64,000 bases of DNA, from contig CAJXPX010000007.1 in the NCBI GenBank assembly GCA_913058335.1, positions 62,001-126,000 of the forward strand, given 5' to 3'. The DNA comes from an uncultured Hyphomonadaceae bacterium. Lineage in GTDB: Bacteria; Pseudomonadota; Alphaproteobacteria; Caulobacterales; Maricaulaceae. A program made the translations under genes and the position numbers. Shown piece after piece: positions 1-8,984 of the stretch. How positions within the stretch are numbered: the first letter of the stretch is position 1; each line of letters begins with the position of its first letter. The notes beneath the pieces were generated by a model. That model was not told the origin of the DNA, did not search any database, and saw only the letters and a list, made by a program, of their open reading frames with translations.

Positions 1-360
1 AAATGCTATACCATACATATCAAAGGCTTCGCGCTCATACCAATTGGCATTAGGGAAAACCTCCGCAATGGAATGGATAGGAATCTCTTCGTCAGTCGTC
101 ACCTTGATTCGGATGCGCGTATTATGCGCCATGGACATCATATGATAAACAACGTCAAAGCGGCGCTCGCGGGCGGGATAGTCCACGCCGCAAATATCGA
201 TTAAAGAGGTGAATTTGCAAATCGGGTCATCCCGCAAAAAAGTGATGACCTTCACGATTTCGGCGCGGCGCGCATTAATGGTCAGCTCCCCAAAGGAGAT
301 TTCCGCAGAATTTACGGCATCGTCCATTTGGTCGACAATATGGTCTCTCAGATCTTCCAT
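1..360 (-). CDS. nuoC: NADH-quinone oxidoreductase subunit C (partial, N-terminal 120 residues)
   Basis: NuoC is part of the peripheral arm of respiratory complex I and passes electrons from NADH towards quinone on the cytoplasmic side of the inner membrane. I translated the minus strand from an ATG at 360; it stays open for 120 codons to the window edge and begins MEDLRDHIVDQM. Family-typical stretches are CKFTSLIDICGVDYPARERRFDVVYH and, near the cut, a run ending NWYEREAFDMYGI. The start lies 2 bases after the nuoB stop, so it is translated in the same operon. The C-terminal part lies outside the window; a nuoCD fusion cannot be excluded. Confidence 0.93.
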   Translation of the reverse strand, partial: MEDLRDHIVDQMDDAVNSAEISFGELTINARRAEIVKVITFLRDDPICKFTSLIDICGVDYPARERRFDVVYHMMSMAHNTRIRIKVTTDEEIPIHSIAEVFPNANWYEREAFDMYGIAF

Positions 361-362
361 GA

Positions 363-935
363 CTATCTCTGAATATTGCCTTCGCGGCGGATTTTCTTCT
401 GCAACTGCAAGATACCGTAAACGAGCGCTTCGGCTGTCGGAGGACATCCTGGCACATAGACATCGACAGGCACGATGCGATCACAACCACGCACGACCGC
501 GTAGGAATAGTGGTAATACCCACCTCCATTGGCGCAGGAGCCCATAGAGATCACATAGCGCGGGTTTGGCATCTGGTCATAAACTTTGCGAAGTGCGGGC
601 GCCATTTTATTGGTGAGCGTTCCCGCCACGATCATCACATCGGATTGGCGGGGGGACGCGCGAGGCGCAAAACCGAACCGCTCTACATCATAGCGAGGCA
701 TAGAGGCCTGCATCATTTCAACCGCGCAGCACGCCAGACCAAAGGTCATCCACATGAGAGAGCCTGTACGTGCCCAAGTCACGAGATCATCAGACGCAGC
801 AGTAATAAAGCCTTTATCGGCGAGCTGATTGCTCATGCCGTCAAAAAACGGGTCATGCTTTTTAGGGTCGTAAGCGGGCGAGCCCAAATCACGGGCTGCT
901 TCGCCGTAATTATTTTCGGGTGTGAGGATAGCCAT
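363..935 (-). CDS. nuoB: NADH-quinone oxidoreductase subunit B
   Basis: NuoB carries the terminal 4Fe-4S cluster N2 of complex I, which hands electrons to quinone at the junction of the peripheral and membrane arms. The 190-residue protein has the family length and the expected cluster ligands: the tandem pair Cys69-Cys70 in the stretch [10 protein letters not shown], Cys134 in [10 protein letters not shown] and Cys164 in [11 protein letters not shown]. It sits between nuoA (9 bases upstream) and nuoC (2 bases downstream) in a minus-strand operon. The N-terminal extension of about 30 residues is ordinary for alphaproteobacterial NuoB. Confidence 0.97.
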   Translation of the reverse strand: MAILTPENNYGEAARDLGSPAYDPKKHDPFFDGMSNQLADKGFITAASDDLVTWARTGSLMWMTFGLACCAVEMMQASMPRYDVERFGFAPRASPRQSDVMIVAGTLTNKMAPALRKVYDQMPNPRYVISMGSCANGGGYYHYSYAVVRGCDRIVPVDVYVPGCPPTAEALVYGILQLQKKIRREGNIQR

Positions 936-944
936 AGTTCTCTC

Positions 945-1310
945 CTATTCCCAGTCCAGTGCGCCGCGCTGCCATGCATAAGCCAGGCCTGCCGCCAGTT
1001 CCGCAAGGAAAATCATCACGACCGCCCACCCCCAAAAATCGACCTGATCAAGCGTCACGGCGTAGGGAAAAAGGAAGGCGACCTCAATATCGAAAATAAT
1101 AAACAAGATCGCAACGAGATAAAATCTCACGTCGAATTTCATTCGCGAATCATCAAAGGCATTAAAACCGCATTCATATGTCGATATTTTTTCGGCGTCA
1201 GGGTTGGACGGAGCAAAGATTTTAGCCGCACCCAGAAATACCAGACTGAGGGCCGTGGCGATCGCAAAAAGGATGATAACCGGCAGATATTCCAGCAAAA
1301 ACTCGTTCAT
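945..1310 (-). CDS. nuoA: NADH-quinone oxidoreductase subunit A
   Basis: NuoA is a small membrane subunit of complex I with three transmembrane helices, placed next to the quinone-binding interface. The 121-residue protein shows an N-terminal membrane segment ([20 protein letters not shown]), the conserved loop [20 protein letters not shown] with the family cysteine, then [20 protein letters not shown] and a last helix near residues 93-112. It is the first gene of the nuo operon, so the operon promoter should lie in the 216 bases between 1311 and 1526. I could not pick a convincing -35/-10 pair there. Confidence 0.96.
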   Translation of the reverse strand: MNEFLLEYLPVIILFAIATALSLVFLGAAKIFAPSNPDAEKISTYECGFNAFDDSRMKFDVRFYLVAILFIIFDIEVAFLFPYAVTLDQVDFWGWAVVMIFLAELAAGLAYAWQRGALDWE

Positions 1311-1526
1311 GACAGCTCTTATTACTTGTCTTATTACGCGGGATAAATGCGAGACGAAAACAGTCCGGACTCACAGTTACACAATGTCCACAATCCGGCG
1401 GAACCTAGAGACGTGACCACAGAATTGCAACAGTCCTTTAACGTGAAAACCACAGCTTTTCCAATGCGACAATTACACTAAATATGCGAATAAGTCGCAA
1501 TAAAAGAAAGGCTTAGAGAGCTCTTA

Positions 1527-2225
1527 TTAATCATCTTTTGTCACCGGCAGAATGAGCATGTCCCCGACCTCAACTGTTTTGGGCTGGGAGACAGCATAGG
1601 TTACGGCTCTGGCAATATCATCCGGCCTCAGCGCGTCGGGCTTCTCATCATCGAAAAAGGCCGTATCGACCATGCCCGGCTCGATAAGGGTCACTCTACA
1701 TCCCGCCCCCTTTAACTCGCCCCGCAGATTATAGGCTAGCGCGTTAGCGGCATGTTTGGAAACGGAATACATGGACCCGTCCAGATAGCGGCGCCCTGCC
1801 ACGGAGCCTGTCACCACGACATGACCCTCAGCCTTTTTAATATAGGGCAAAGCAGCCTGAACTGTCTTGGCGAGACCCATAATATTTATATCGACAATCG
1901 CCTGCCAGCTATCCTGAGGCGCTTCGGAAAATCCGCCGGGTTTGCCGCCCGTCCCCGCATTGGCAAAGACGGCATCGATCTGGCCAAATGTGTCATTGGC
2001 GATTTCAAAGCATTTTTCGACCTGTGCGGAATTGGTCACATCGCAGTCCAGCACTAGCGATTTTCCCTCTGGCAATTCGGAAGCAATCTTTTCAAGTTCA
2101 TCAACAGACCGCGCGGCGAGCGCGACATTCCAGCCTTCATTTCCAAGCCGCAATGCCGTTGCTTTGCCAATGCCGGAGGAGGCTCCGGTAATAAAAATAG
2201 TTTGGGCCTTTTTCTTGTCACTCAT
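1527..2225 (-). CDS. Short-chain dehydrogenase/reductase (SDR family) oxidoreductase
   Basis: This is a classical SDR, an NAD(P)-dependent oxidoreductase with a Rossmann fold, 232 residues long. Visible motifs are the cofactor loop TGASSGIG at residues 13-20, the structural NAG motif at 89-91, catalytic Ser141, Tyr153 and Lys157 (YSVSK), and an EPGMV segment near the C terminus. It resembles the YdfG-like group that acts on small hydroxy acids and alcohols, but the substrate cannot be read from sequence. It stands alone between the nuo and glt operons, all on the minus strand, and is preceded by AGGAGAAG a few bases before the ATG. No signal peptide, so cytoplasmic. Confidence 0.9.
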   Translation of the reverse strand: MSDKKKAQTIFITGASSGIGKATALRLGNEGWNVALAARSVDELEKIASELPEGKSLVLDCDVTNSAQVEKCFEIANDTFGQIDAVFANAGTGGKPGGFSEAPQDSWQAIVDINIMGLAKTVQAALPYIKKAEGHVVVTGSVAGRRYLDGSMYSVSKHAANALAYNLRGELKGAGCRVTLIEPGMVDTAFFDDEKPDALRPDDIARAVTYAVSQPKTVEVGDMLILPVTKDD

Positions 2226-2298
2226 AATCTTCTCCTCAGGTTCAGTTAATGAACCTGAGAAAACGGAGAATGTTCCGACACTTGGCTGAAAGCGTAGA

Positions 2299-2316
2299 AG
2301 AGCCTTTATAGGCTCT
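2299..2316 (-). terminator. Weak hairpin after gltB
   Basis: AGAGCC and GGCTCT form a six-pair stem around a six-base loop, nine bases beyond the gltB stop. There is no real T-run on the minus strand, so this is at best a weak terminator or an mRNA 3-prime-end stabilising hairpin. Confidence 0.4.
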
Positions 2317-2324
2317 CCGATTTA

Positions 2325-5300
2325 TTACTCCGCTGCCTCCCCTACCGGCACATCCAACCGTGTCAGCATTTCTTTGGGAATAACCTGCCAGAAATGGGCG
2401 CGTTCAAATTCCCATTCGGAAAGGAGTTTTTCCGAAAATTCTGATCCGGTGAGATCTGCATGGCGCCGGATAAGCTCTTTACACTCCTGCTCGTAATGCT
2501 CGGAGCCGAAACGCTGCCAGACGACGCTATCCGGGTTAACGGCTTTTTCAAACCGTTCCTTGGCATCATAGACATAGGCCATACCGCCCGTCATGCCGGC
2601 GCCGAAATTATCGCCGACTGAGCCAAGAATAACGGCGATGCCGCCCGTCATATATTCACAGCCATTTGTGCCGCAGCCTTCCACGACCGTCACGGCGCCG
2701 GAGTTTCGGACGCAGAAACGCTCACCCGCCCGGCCCGCCGCCATCAGCAAGCCCTTCGTCGCGCCGTAGAGGCAGGTATTACCAATAATCGCGCTGCTAT
2801 GCCAATCAATCGGCGTGTGTCCTTGAGGGGAGACAATAATTTCAGCCCCCGATAGCCCTTTGCCGACATAGTCATTGGCATCTCCGTCTAGTACAAGGCG
2901 TAAACCTTTCATTCCGAACGCGCCGAGAGATTGCCCCGCAGAGCCGCGAAGACGCACAGTGAGCTGTCCATCCGAGACGCCCTCCGCGCCAAAGGTTTTG
3001 TAAAGGTGCGAACTTGTCCGCGTCCCGACGGCTCTGTGCGTATTTTCTACGCCGTAGGTCAGATAGGTTTTCTCGCCCCGTTCAAAGAACTGTCCCGCAT
3101 CTGCAACAATCTGCTTATCCAGAGAGTCCGGCACCTCGACCCGTTGCAGACGTGTATCTTTCACGCGTTCATTATCGACGCGGGCGAGGATTGGGTTCAG
3201 ATCCAGATCGTCGAGATTTTCCGCGCCGCGGCTGACCTGCACCAAAAGATCCGAGCGTCCGACAACATCATCAAGCGATTCAAATCCAAGCTCCGCCAAA
3301 ATTTCGCGCACGTCTTCGGCAATAAAGGTCATCAGATTGATAACCTTTTCCGGCGTTCCGGTGAATTTCTCTCGCAACGCTGGGTCTTGAACGCACACTC
3401 CGACAGGGCAAGTGTTGGAATGGCACTGACGCACCATGATACAGCCCATCGCCACAAGCGAGAGCGTACCAATACCATATTCCTCTGCGCCGAGCATAGC
3501 TGCAATAACAATGTCGCGGCCTGTTTTAAGCCCGCCATCCGTTCTCAGCGTGACGGAGTTCCTGAGATTATTAAGCGTCAGAACCTGATGCGCTTCAGAG
3601 AGACCGAGCTCCCACGGCATACCTGCATATTTGAGCGAGGTATTCGGAGACGCCCCGGTTCCGCCATTATGGCCGGCGATAAGGATAGTATCGGCTTTGG
3701 CTTTGGCGACCCCGGCCGCAATTGTGCCAACCCCTGAGGACGCCACCAGTTTAACAGCAACCCGCGCTGTGGGGTTGATTTGCTTCAAATCATAGATGAG
3801 CTGAGCCAAATCCTCGATAGAATAAATATCATGATGCGGCGGAGGAGAAATAAGCGTCACACCCGGCGTTGCATTCCGGAATTTCGCAATCATTTCTGTG
3901 ACTTTAAATCCGGGCAGCTGACCGCCCTCACCCGGCTTCGCGCCTTGGGCCACTTTAATTTCGATCTCATAGCACTGATTGAGATATTCCGCGTTAACGC
4001 CAAACCGCCCAGAGGCGATCTGTTTAACCGCAGAGTTCGGATTATCACCGTTGGGCAGCGGATTATAGCGAGCGCGGTCTTCGCCGCCTTCACCAGAGAC
4101 AGATTTCGCTCCGATCCGATTCATAGCTATATTTAAAGTGCCATGAGCTTCTGGTGACAGGGCCCCAAGGGACATTCCAGGCGTACAAAAACGCCGCCTG
4201 ATTTCATTGACACTTTGAACGCGGCGTATCGGCAAGGATTTTGATGTCGTCCGGAAATCAAGTAAATCTCTTATTTGAATCGGGTCCGCCGAGTTTACGC
4301 TTTCGGCATATTGTTTGTAGAGCTTATAATCTTCGCGCCCCACAGCCTCTTGCAGCATGTGAATCATATCCGCCTTATACGCATGACGCTCCCCTCGGGC
4401 ACGAACCCGATAAAGGCCGCCCACCGGCAGACGCACCACGGCGCTGTCATAGGCTTTCTCATGCGCTTCGAGGATCTTGGCTTCGAGGCCTGCCAGGCCA
4501 ATGCCGGAAATTCGGCTGGTCATACCCGGGAAGTTCGCCCCGACCAAAGCGCGCGACAAGCCCATCGCTTCAAAGTTATTTCCGCCTCGATAGGAAGAAA
4601 TAACCGAAATACCCATTTTGGAAATAATTTTGAGAAGGCCGCCCTCAATAGCCGCCTTATACTGCGCGACCGCTTCATCCGCACTCATATCCAGCAAACC
4701 GCGTTTCGCACGATCCATCAAGGAATCTTGAGCCATATAGGCATTAACACAGGTGGCGCCCGCCCCGATTAACACGGCAAAATAATGTGTGTCGAGACAT
4801 TCAGCCGACCGTACTAATATGGAACACGATGACCGCAACCCATCATTTACAAGGGCCGTCTGAACTGCCCCCGTACAAAGAATCATGGGTGCGGCGGCCC
4901 GGGTTTCGCTGGTTTTTTCATCTGTTAGAACGATATTCTCAACACCACGAGACACAGCGTCCCTTGCCTCGTCCCGAATACGGCGAAGGGTATCGCGGAG
5001 CGCACGTCCCCCGGACTCTTCCCCTTCGGGAATGGGGAAGGTACAATCAATGAGAGTAATTTTATCGCCAACCATCTTGGCGAAACGCTCATACATTCCT
5101 GTCGTCATAACCGGACTGTCGAGCACATACATCTCATTCGTCTGCGCGCCTGTTTCTGACAGGATATTACGTAGATTCCTGAAACGGGTTTTAAGTCCCA
5201 TTACGCGGGTTTCACGCAATGGATCAATCGGCGGGTTGGTAACCTGCGAAAAGTTTTGCCGGAAGTAATGTGACAAAGGCCGATATATATCGGACAGAAC

Positions 5301-6839
5301 CGCCAAAGGTGTATCATCGCCCATAGAGCCGATAGACTCTTTGCCCGTTTCCGCCATTGGCGTTAGAATAAGCTCTTGGTCCTCCAATGTTTGTCCGCAA
5401 GAGAGCTGACGCCGCGCTAGAGATTCCCCTGATAGGGTGGGCTCAGGTTCAGGCCCGGAAAGCTTCTCATCCAAATTGATAACTTTTTCGAGCCATTTTT
5501 TGTAAGGTCGCTTCTTAGCCATCTCGTTCATAATTTGGGACGAAGTATAAAACTTGCCCTCTTCCAGATCGACAGCAATCATCCGACCAGGTTTGAGCGC
5601 GCCTTTTCGGACAATATCTTTTTCTTCCATCGGGCACATGCCGGCTTCGGAGCCTACCGCTAAAATGCCTTGATTAGAAACCGCATAACGCAAAGGACGC
5701 AAACCGTTGCGGTCCAGTCCCGCCATAACCCAACGTCCGTCATAAGCCGCCAAGGCCGCCGGACCATCCCAAGGCTCCATAACCGCATTGCAATATTCGT
5801 AAAGCGCCCGCCAGGAGGACGGCATCAGATCGCCGCGTTTGGAGTAAGCTTCGGGAACGAGCATAGTTTTTGCCATAGGAGCAGAGCGCCCCGCGCGAAC
5901 AAGCAGCTCAAAAACAGCGTCGAGCGCCGCCGAATCAGAACTGCCCTTTTGAATAATCGGCTTCACATCTTCGGCGCGGTCACCAAAGGCACTATTTGCC
6001 ATCTTGATTTCATGGCTTTTCATGTGGTTGGTGTTGGATTTCAGCGTGTTAATTTCACCGTTATGAGCCAGCATCCGGAAAGGCTGCGCAAGCCACCATT
6101 GCGGAAAAGTATTCGTCGAATAACGCTGGTGATAAATCGCCGCGCGGGAGACAAACCGCTCATCTTGCAAATCTGTATAAAAATTATCGATGTCCTGTGC
6201 CAGAAACATCCCTTTATAGATGACAGTCTGCACTGAAAGAGAGCAGATATAAAAACTTGGGATCGCTTCTGCGATGACACGTTTCTCAATGCGGCGGCGC
6301 ACAATATAAAGCTCTCGCTCCAGAGCATTGCCTTTACGGCCCTTTGGATCACGGAATAGAACCTGTTCAATTGCGGGGCGGGTCGCTTTGGCTTTCTCGC
6401 CGATAATATCGATATTAATGGGAACCTGACGCCATCCATAAATATAAAAGCCTTCTTTGAGAAGTTCGGATTCAACAATTGTCCGCGCAGATTCTTGCGC
6501 GTTGAAATCGGTCCGCGGAAGGAAAATCATACCGACGGCAATTTTGGCCGCGCTGGCTTTATGTCCTGTGTTCTCAACCTGGGCACGGAAAAATTCTTGC
6601 GGTATATCCATACGAATACCAGCGCCGTCTCCGGTTTTTCCGTCCGCATCAACAGCCCCTCTGTGCCACACATTTTTTAGAGCCTGAATGGACTTTTCAA
6701 CAACGTCCCGTCGGGGCGAGCCGTCAATAGAGGCCACCAGACCAACGCCGCAATTAGCACGTTCATCTTCGGGGTTATAAGCGTGCGCCGCAATCAGAGC
6801 GTCGCGTTTAGTTTCGTAATCTTTGAGCCAATCAGACAT
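2325..6839 (-). CDS. gltB: Glutamate synthase (NADPH) large subunit
   Basis: GltB is the alpha subunit of NADPH glutamate synthase. It hydrolyses glutamine and reductively transfers the ammonia to 2-oxoglutarate, the main route of nitrogen assimilation together with glutamine synthetase. The 1504-residue length is normal. The amidotransferase nucleophile is Cys30 (ANCGVG), which in the family becomes the mature N terminus after removal of a short propeptide. The FMN/synthase region carries SGEGGEDRARY and the 3Fe-4S ligands in MGCIMVRQCHSNTCPVGV; the C-terminal third is the GXGXG beta-helix. The start overlaps the upstream GFA gene by 8 bases and a weak AAAGAAAG precedes it. GltD is two genes upstream in the same operon. 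Confidence 0.97.
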   Translation of the reverse strand: MSDWLKDYETKRDALIAAHAYNPEDERANCGVGLVASIDGSPRRDVVEKSIQALKNVWHRGAVDADGKTGDGAGIRMDIPQEFFRAQVENTGHKASAAKIAVGMIFLPRTDFNAQESARTIVESELLKEGFYIYGWRQVPINIDIIGEKAKATRPAIEQVLFRDPKGRKGNALERELYIVRRRIEKRVIAEAIPSFYICSLSVQTVIYKGMFLAQDIDNFYTDLQDERFVSRAAIYHQRYSTNTFPQWWLAQPFRMLAHNGEINTLKSNTNHMKSHEIKMANSAFGDRAEDVKPIIQKGSSDSAALDAVFELLVRAGRSAPMAKTMLVPEAYSKRGDLMPSSWRALYEYCNAVMEPWDGPAALAAYDGRWVMAGLDRNGLRPLRYAVSNQGILAVGSEAGMCPMEEKDIVRKGALKPGRMIAVDLEEGKFYTSSQIMNEMAKKRPYKKWLEKVINLDEKLSGPEPEPTLSGESLARRQLSCGQTLEDQELILTPMAETGKESIGSMGDDTPLAVLSDIYRPLSHYFRQNFSQVTNPPIDPLRETRVMGLKTRFRNLRNILSETGAQTNEMYVLDSPVMTTGMYERFAKMVGDKITLIDCTFPIPEGEESGGRALRDTLRRIRDEARDAVSRGVENIVLTDEKTSETRAAAPMILCTGAVQTALVNDGLRSSCSILVRSAECLDTHYFAVLIGAGATCVNAYMAQDSLMDRAKRGLLDMSADEAVAQYKAAIEGGLLKIISKMGISVISSYRGGNNFEAMGLSRALVGANFPGMTSRISGIGLAGLEAKILEAHEKAYDSAVVRLPVGGLYRVRARGERHAYKADMIHMLQEAVGREDYKLYKQYAESVNSADPIQIRDLLDFRTTSKSLPIRRVQSVNEIRRRFCTPGMSLGALSPEAHGTLNIAMNRIGAKSVSGEGGEDRARYNPLPNGDNPNSAVKQIASGRFGVNAEYLNQCYEIEIKVAQGAKPGEGGQLPGFKVTEMIAKFRNATPGVTLISPPPHHDIYSIEDLAQLIYDLKQINPTARVAVKLVASSGVGTIAAGVAKAKADTILIAGHNGGTGASPNTSLKYAGMPWELGLSEAHQVLTLNNLRNSVTLRTDGGLKTGRDIVIAAMLGAEEYGIGTLSLVAMGCIMVRQCHSNTCPVGVCVQDPALREKFTGTPEKVINLMTFIAEDVREILAELGFESLDDVVGRSDLLVQVSRGAENLDDLDLNPILARVDNERVKDTRLQRVEVPDSLDKQIVADAGQFFERGEKTYLTYGVENTHRAVGTRTSSHLYKTFGAEGVSDGQLTVRLRGSAGQSLGAFGMKGLRLVLDGDANDYVGKGLSGAEIIVSPQGHTPIDWHSSAIIGNTCLYGATKGLLMAAGRAGERFCVRNSGAVTVVEGCGTNGCEYMTGGIAVILGSVGDNFGAGMTGGMAYVYDAKERFEKAVNPDSVVWQRFGSEHYEQECKELIRRHADLTGSEFSEKLLSEWEFERAHFWQVIPKEMLTRLDVPVGEAAE

Positions 6840-7257
6840 TTTTCTGACTTTCTTTAAATTCTTTCATCACTTGAGCCCCCGTTAGATGCGGGACGTCATG
6901 CGGGATAGTTGTGTAAGACGGACCTTCATCCGTGAAAATATGGAGCTGAACCGGCGTCTCGAAATTCTCAAACAGCCCCAATGACACCGAGCTATCCTCC
7001 GGGGCGGACTTCTGACGCCATCCGAGAGTAGAGCCGCAATTCGTGCAAAATCCGCGCTCGCCCCAATCTGATGTCGAAAGCCATTTTACGCTGTCGCCTT
7101 CAAATTCTACACCGCCTGAGAAATGAGCGCCGTAATAGGCGCCCCCGCCATTTTGACGTCGGCACATTGTGCAATGGCACGCCTGAACCTCCGTCACTTC
7201 GCCCCGAGCGGTCATTCGTATGGCCTCGCAAAGACATTTTCCGTTTCTCTCCGTCAT
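6832..7257 (-). CDS. GFA (glutathione-dependent formaldehyde-activating) family protein
   Basis: A 141-residue zinc-binding protein of the GFA / CENP-V fold. The ligand pattern is complete: Cys8-x-Cys10, then Cys27, Cys29 and Cys32 in QACHCTMCRR, and Cys71-x2-Cys74 in GFCTNCGSTLGW. I chose the ATG at 7257 (MTERNGKCLC); a longer open frame to 7419 only adds sequence that overlaps gltD and does not fit the family. Its start lies 4 bases after the gltD stop and its end overlaps the gltB start by 8 bases, so it is cotranscribed and probably translationally coupled with glutamate synthase. Family members act on glutathione adducts in the best-known cases, but most have unknown substrates; a function here would be guesswork. 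Confidence 0.88.
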   Translation of the reverse strand: MTERNGKCLCEAIRMTARGEVTEVQACHCTMCRRQNGGGAYYGAHFSGGVEFEGDSVKWLSTSDWGERGFCTNCGSTLGWRQKSAPEDSSVSLGLFENFETPVQLHIFTDEGPSYTTIPHDVPHLTGAQVMKEFKESQKNV

Positions 7258-7261
7258 AGGG

Positions 7262-8695
7262 TTATTCCGCCGCAACTTTAGTTTCCGCGCGTTCCAATTC
7301 GCGGAGATATTTATGCATGTGCTCCGCCGCGTCGCGGCCTTCGCGAATGGCCCAGACAACAAGAGAGGCCCCGCGAACAATATCTCCGGCGGCATAAACA
7401 CCCGGGAGATTGGTCTCAAAAGTCAGCGGATTTACCCGTACCGTGCCCCACCGAGTTGTGGTCAGCTCTTCAGACATAACTTTCATATCTTCCGGCGAAA
7501 ACCCTAGTGCTTTGATGACAAGGTCGGCTTCAATATCAAATTCCGCGCCTTTAATCGCTTCCGGGCTTTGACGGCCAGAGGCGTCTTTTTGACCCAGACG
7601 CATACGATCAGCACGCACCGCGCTAGCTTTACCGGCTTTATCATGAATGGACTTAGGGGCGGCGAGCCATTCAAATGTCACACCTTCTTCTTGGGCATTC
7701 GCTGTTTCGCGTCTTGAACCCGGCATATTTGCGTGGTCGCGCCGGTAGAGACATGTCACGGATTTTGCGCCTTGGCGCACCGCTGTCCGAACACAATCCA
7801 TCGCCGTATCGCCGCCGCCAATAACGACCACATTTCGGCCTTCAGCGGTTTCACCTTCAACCTTATCCCCCAGACCGCGTTTATTGGAATTTATCAGGAA
7901 AGGTAACGCCGCGCTCACCCCTTCAGTGCCGCTTCCGGGACATTCCAAATCGCGAGCCTTGTAAACACCCGCCGCGATTAGAACCGCTTGATGCTTCTCA
8001 CGAAGTTTATCAAAGGTGATATCCACACCAACATCGCAATTCATGACGAATTCGATTCCGCCGTCTTCTAATCGCTTTGTCCGCCGCTGGACGATTGCCT
8101 TTTCCAGTTTGAAATTCGGAATGCCGTAGATCAGAAGCCCTCCGGCCCGATCATGGCGATCATAGACTGTAACCTGCCACCCCTGAACACGAAGCTGTTC
8201 CGCCGCTGCCAACCCGGCCGGACCTGCGCCGATAATACCGACACTTCCGGCGCGTTCACGCAAAGGCTTTATAGGCTCGATCCAGTCTTCTTCCCATGCC
8301 GTATCTGTCAAGTAGCGCTCAACGGATCCAATCGTAACGGTGCCGTGGCCCGACTGCTCAATAACACAAGAGCCTTCGCACAGGCGGTCTTGAGGACAAA
8401 TTCGTCCGCAGATCTCGGGCATATTGTTTGTCGCATTGGACACCTCCCAAGCCTCTTTGATCCGGCCCTCTGCCGTGAGTTTCAACCAGTCAGGGATGTT
8501 ATTTTCGAGAGGGCAATGGTTCTGACAAAACGGCACGCCGCACTGGGAACAGCGTGACGCCTGCTCTTCCGCTTTAGCCTCGACATAGTCACCGTAAATC
8601 TCCAAAAAGTCATCACGGCGCTCATTTGCCGCCCTTTTATCAGGCATATCCCGCTCAGTTTGGGTGAATTGCAACATTTTATTTGGCTTAGCCAT
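7262..8695 (-). CDS. gltD: Glutamate synthase (NADPH) small subunit
   Basis: GltD is the beta subunit of glutamate synthase; it takes electrons from NADPH through FAD and passes them to GltB. The 477-residue protein has the N-terminal cysteine-rich Fe-S segment (ASRCSQCGVPFCQNHCPLENN, residues 47-66, and CGRICPQDRLCEGSC), the FAD-binding GAGPAGLAAAEQL and the NADPH-binding VVIGGGDTAMDC. A GAGGG lies just before the ATG. It is the first gene of the gltD / GFA / gltB operon, so the promoter should be in the AT-rich spacer at 8696-8984. Confidence 0.97.
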   Translation of the reverse strand: MAKPNKMLQFTQTERDMPDKRAANERRDDFLEIYGDYVEAKAEEQASRCSQCGVPFCQNHCPLENNIPDWLKLTAEGRIKEAWEVSNATNNMPEICGRICPQDRLCEGSCVIEQSGHGTVTIGSVERYLTDTAWEEDWIEPIKPLRERAGSVGIIGAGPAGLAAAEQLRVQGWQVTVYDRHDRAGGLLIYGIPNFKLEKAIVQRRTKRLEDGGIEFVMNCDVGVDITFDKLREKHQAVLIAAGVYKARDLECPGSGTEGVSAALPFLINSNKRGLGDKVEGETAEGRNVVVIGGGDTAMDCVRTAVRQGAKSVTCLYRRDHANMPGSRRETANAQEEGVTFEWLAAPKSIHDKAGKASAVRADRMRLGQKDASGRQSPEAIKGAEFDIEADLVIKALGFSPEDMKVMSEELTTTRWGTVRVNPLTFETNLPGVYAAGDIVRGASLVVWAIREGRDAAEHMHKYLRELERAETKVAAE

Positions 8696-8984
8696 AAGGC
8701 CCTCACTTAATATTCGCGCTCGACCTACACCTAAACCAGAGAAAGAGCAAGATGCGACAATTTGTCAATTTTTGATAAAATTAAAAAATACAAATTAAGT
8801 TAACTAATTGAAATACAGTATTTTTTTTAATATTTTTACGTTTTATGCTTTTGAAAAGAAAAACTATGAGAAATAAATTTTACAGAAAGCCTAATAGATT
8901 TTTGAGCCAAGCCTATATATTTGAAAGCCTGTGACTTAGCTTCGCCCTAATAAAGCCGTAACCTTCACCCCATAGAGACAGCTC
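8696..8984. promoter_or_regulatory. AT-rich divergent spacer between gltD and uppP
   Basis: The 289-base spacer separates two divergent genes. Its middle, roughly 8755-8900, is very rich in A and T with several A- and T-runs, including an eight-T run near 8822, unlike the flanking coding DNA. It must hold the promoters of both gltD and uppP. I could not assign definite -35 and -10 boxes, and no open frame or RNA is recognisable. Confidence 0.5.

Noticed and set aside
510-1346. 278-residue plus-strand open frame
   Set aside because: It is antisense to nuoB and nuoA, which are certain from their motifs, and its translation resembles no protein.
1450-1526. TGCGA-ATAAG-TCGCA hairpin after the SDR gene
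   Set aside because: Five-pair stem without a following T-run on the minus strand; too weak to call a terminator.
2931-3737. 268-residue plus-strand open frame
   Set aside because: Shadow of gltB on the opposite strand; rich in Arg, His and Cys without domain features.
8755-8900. AT-rich patch considered as a replication origin
   Set aside because: No cluster of DnaA boxes and no origin-linked genes such as dnaA, dnaN or parAB nearby.
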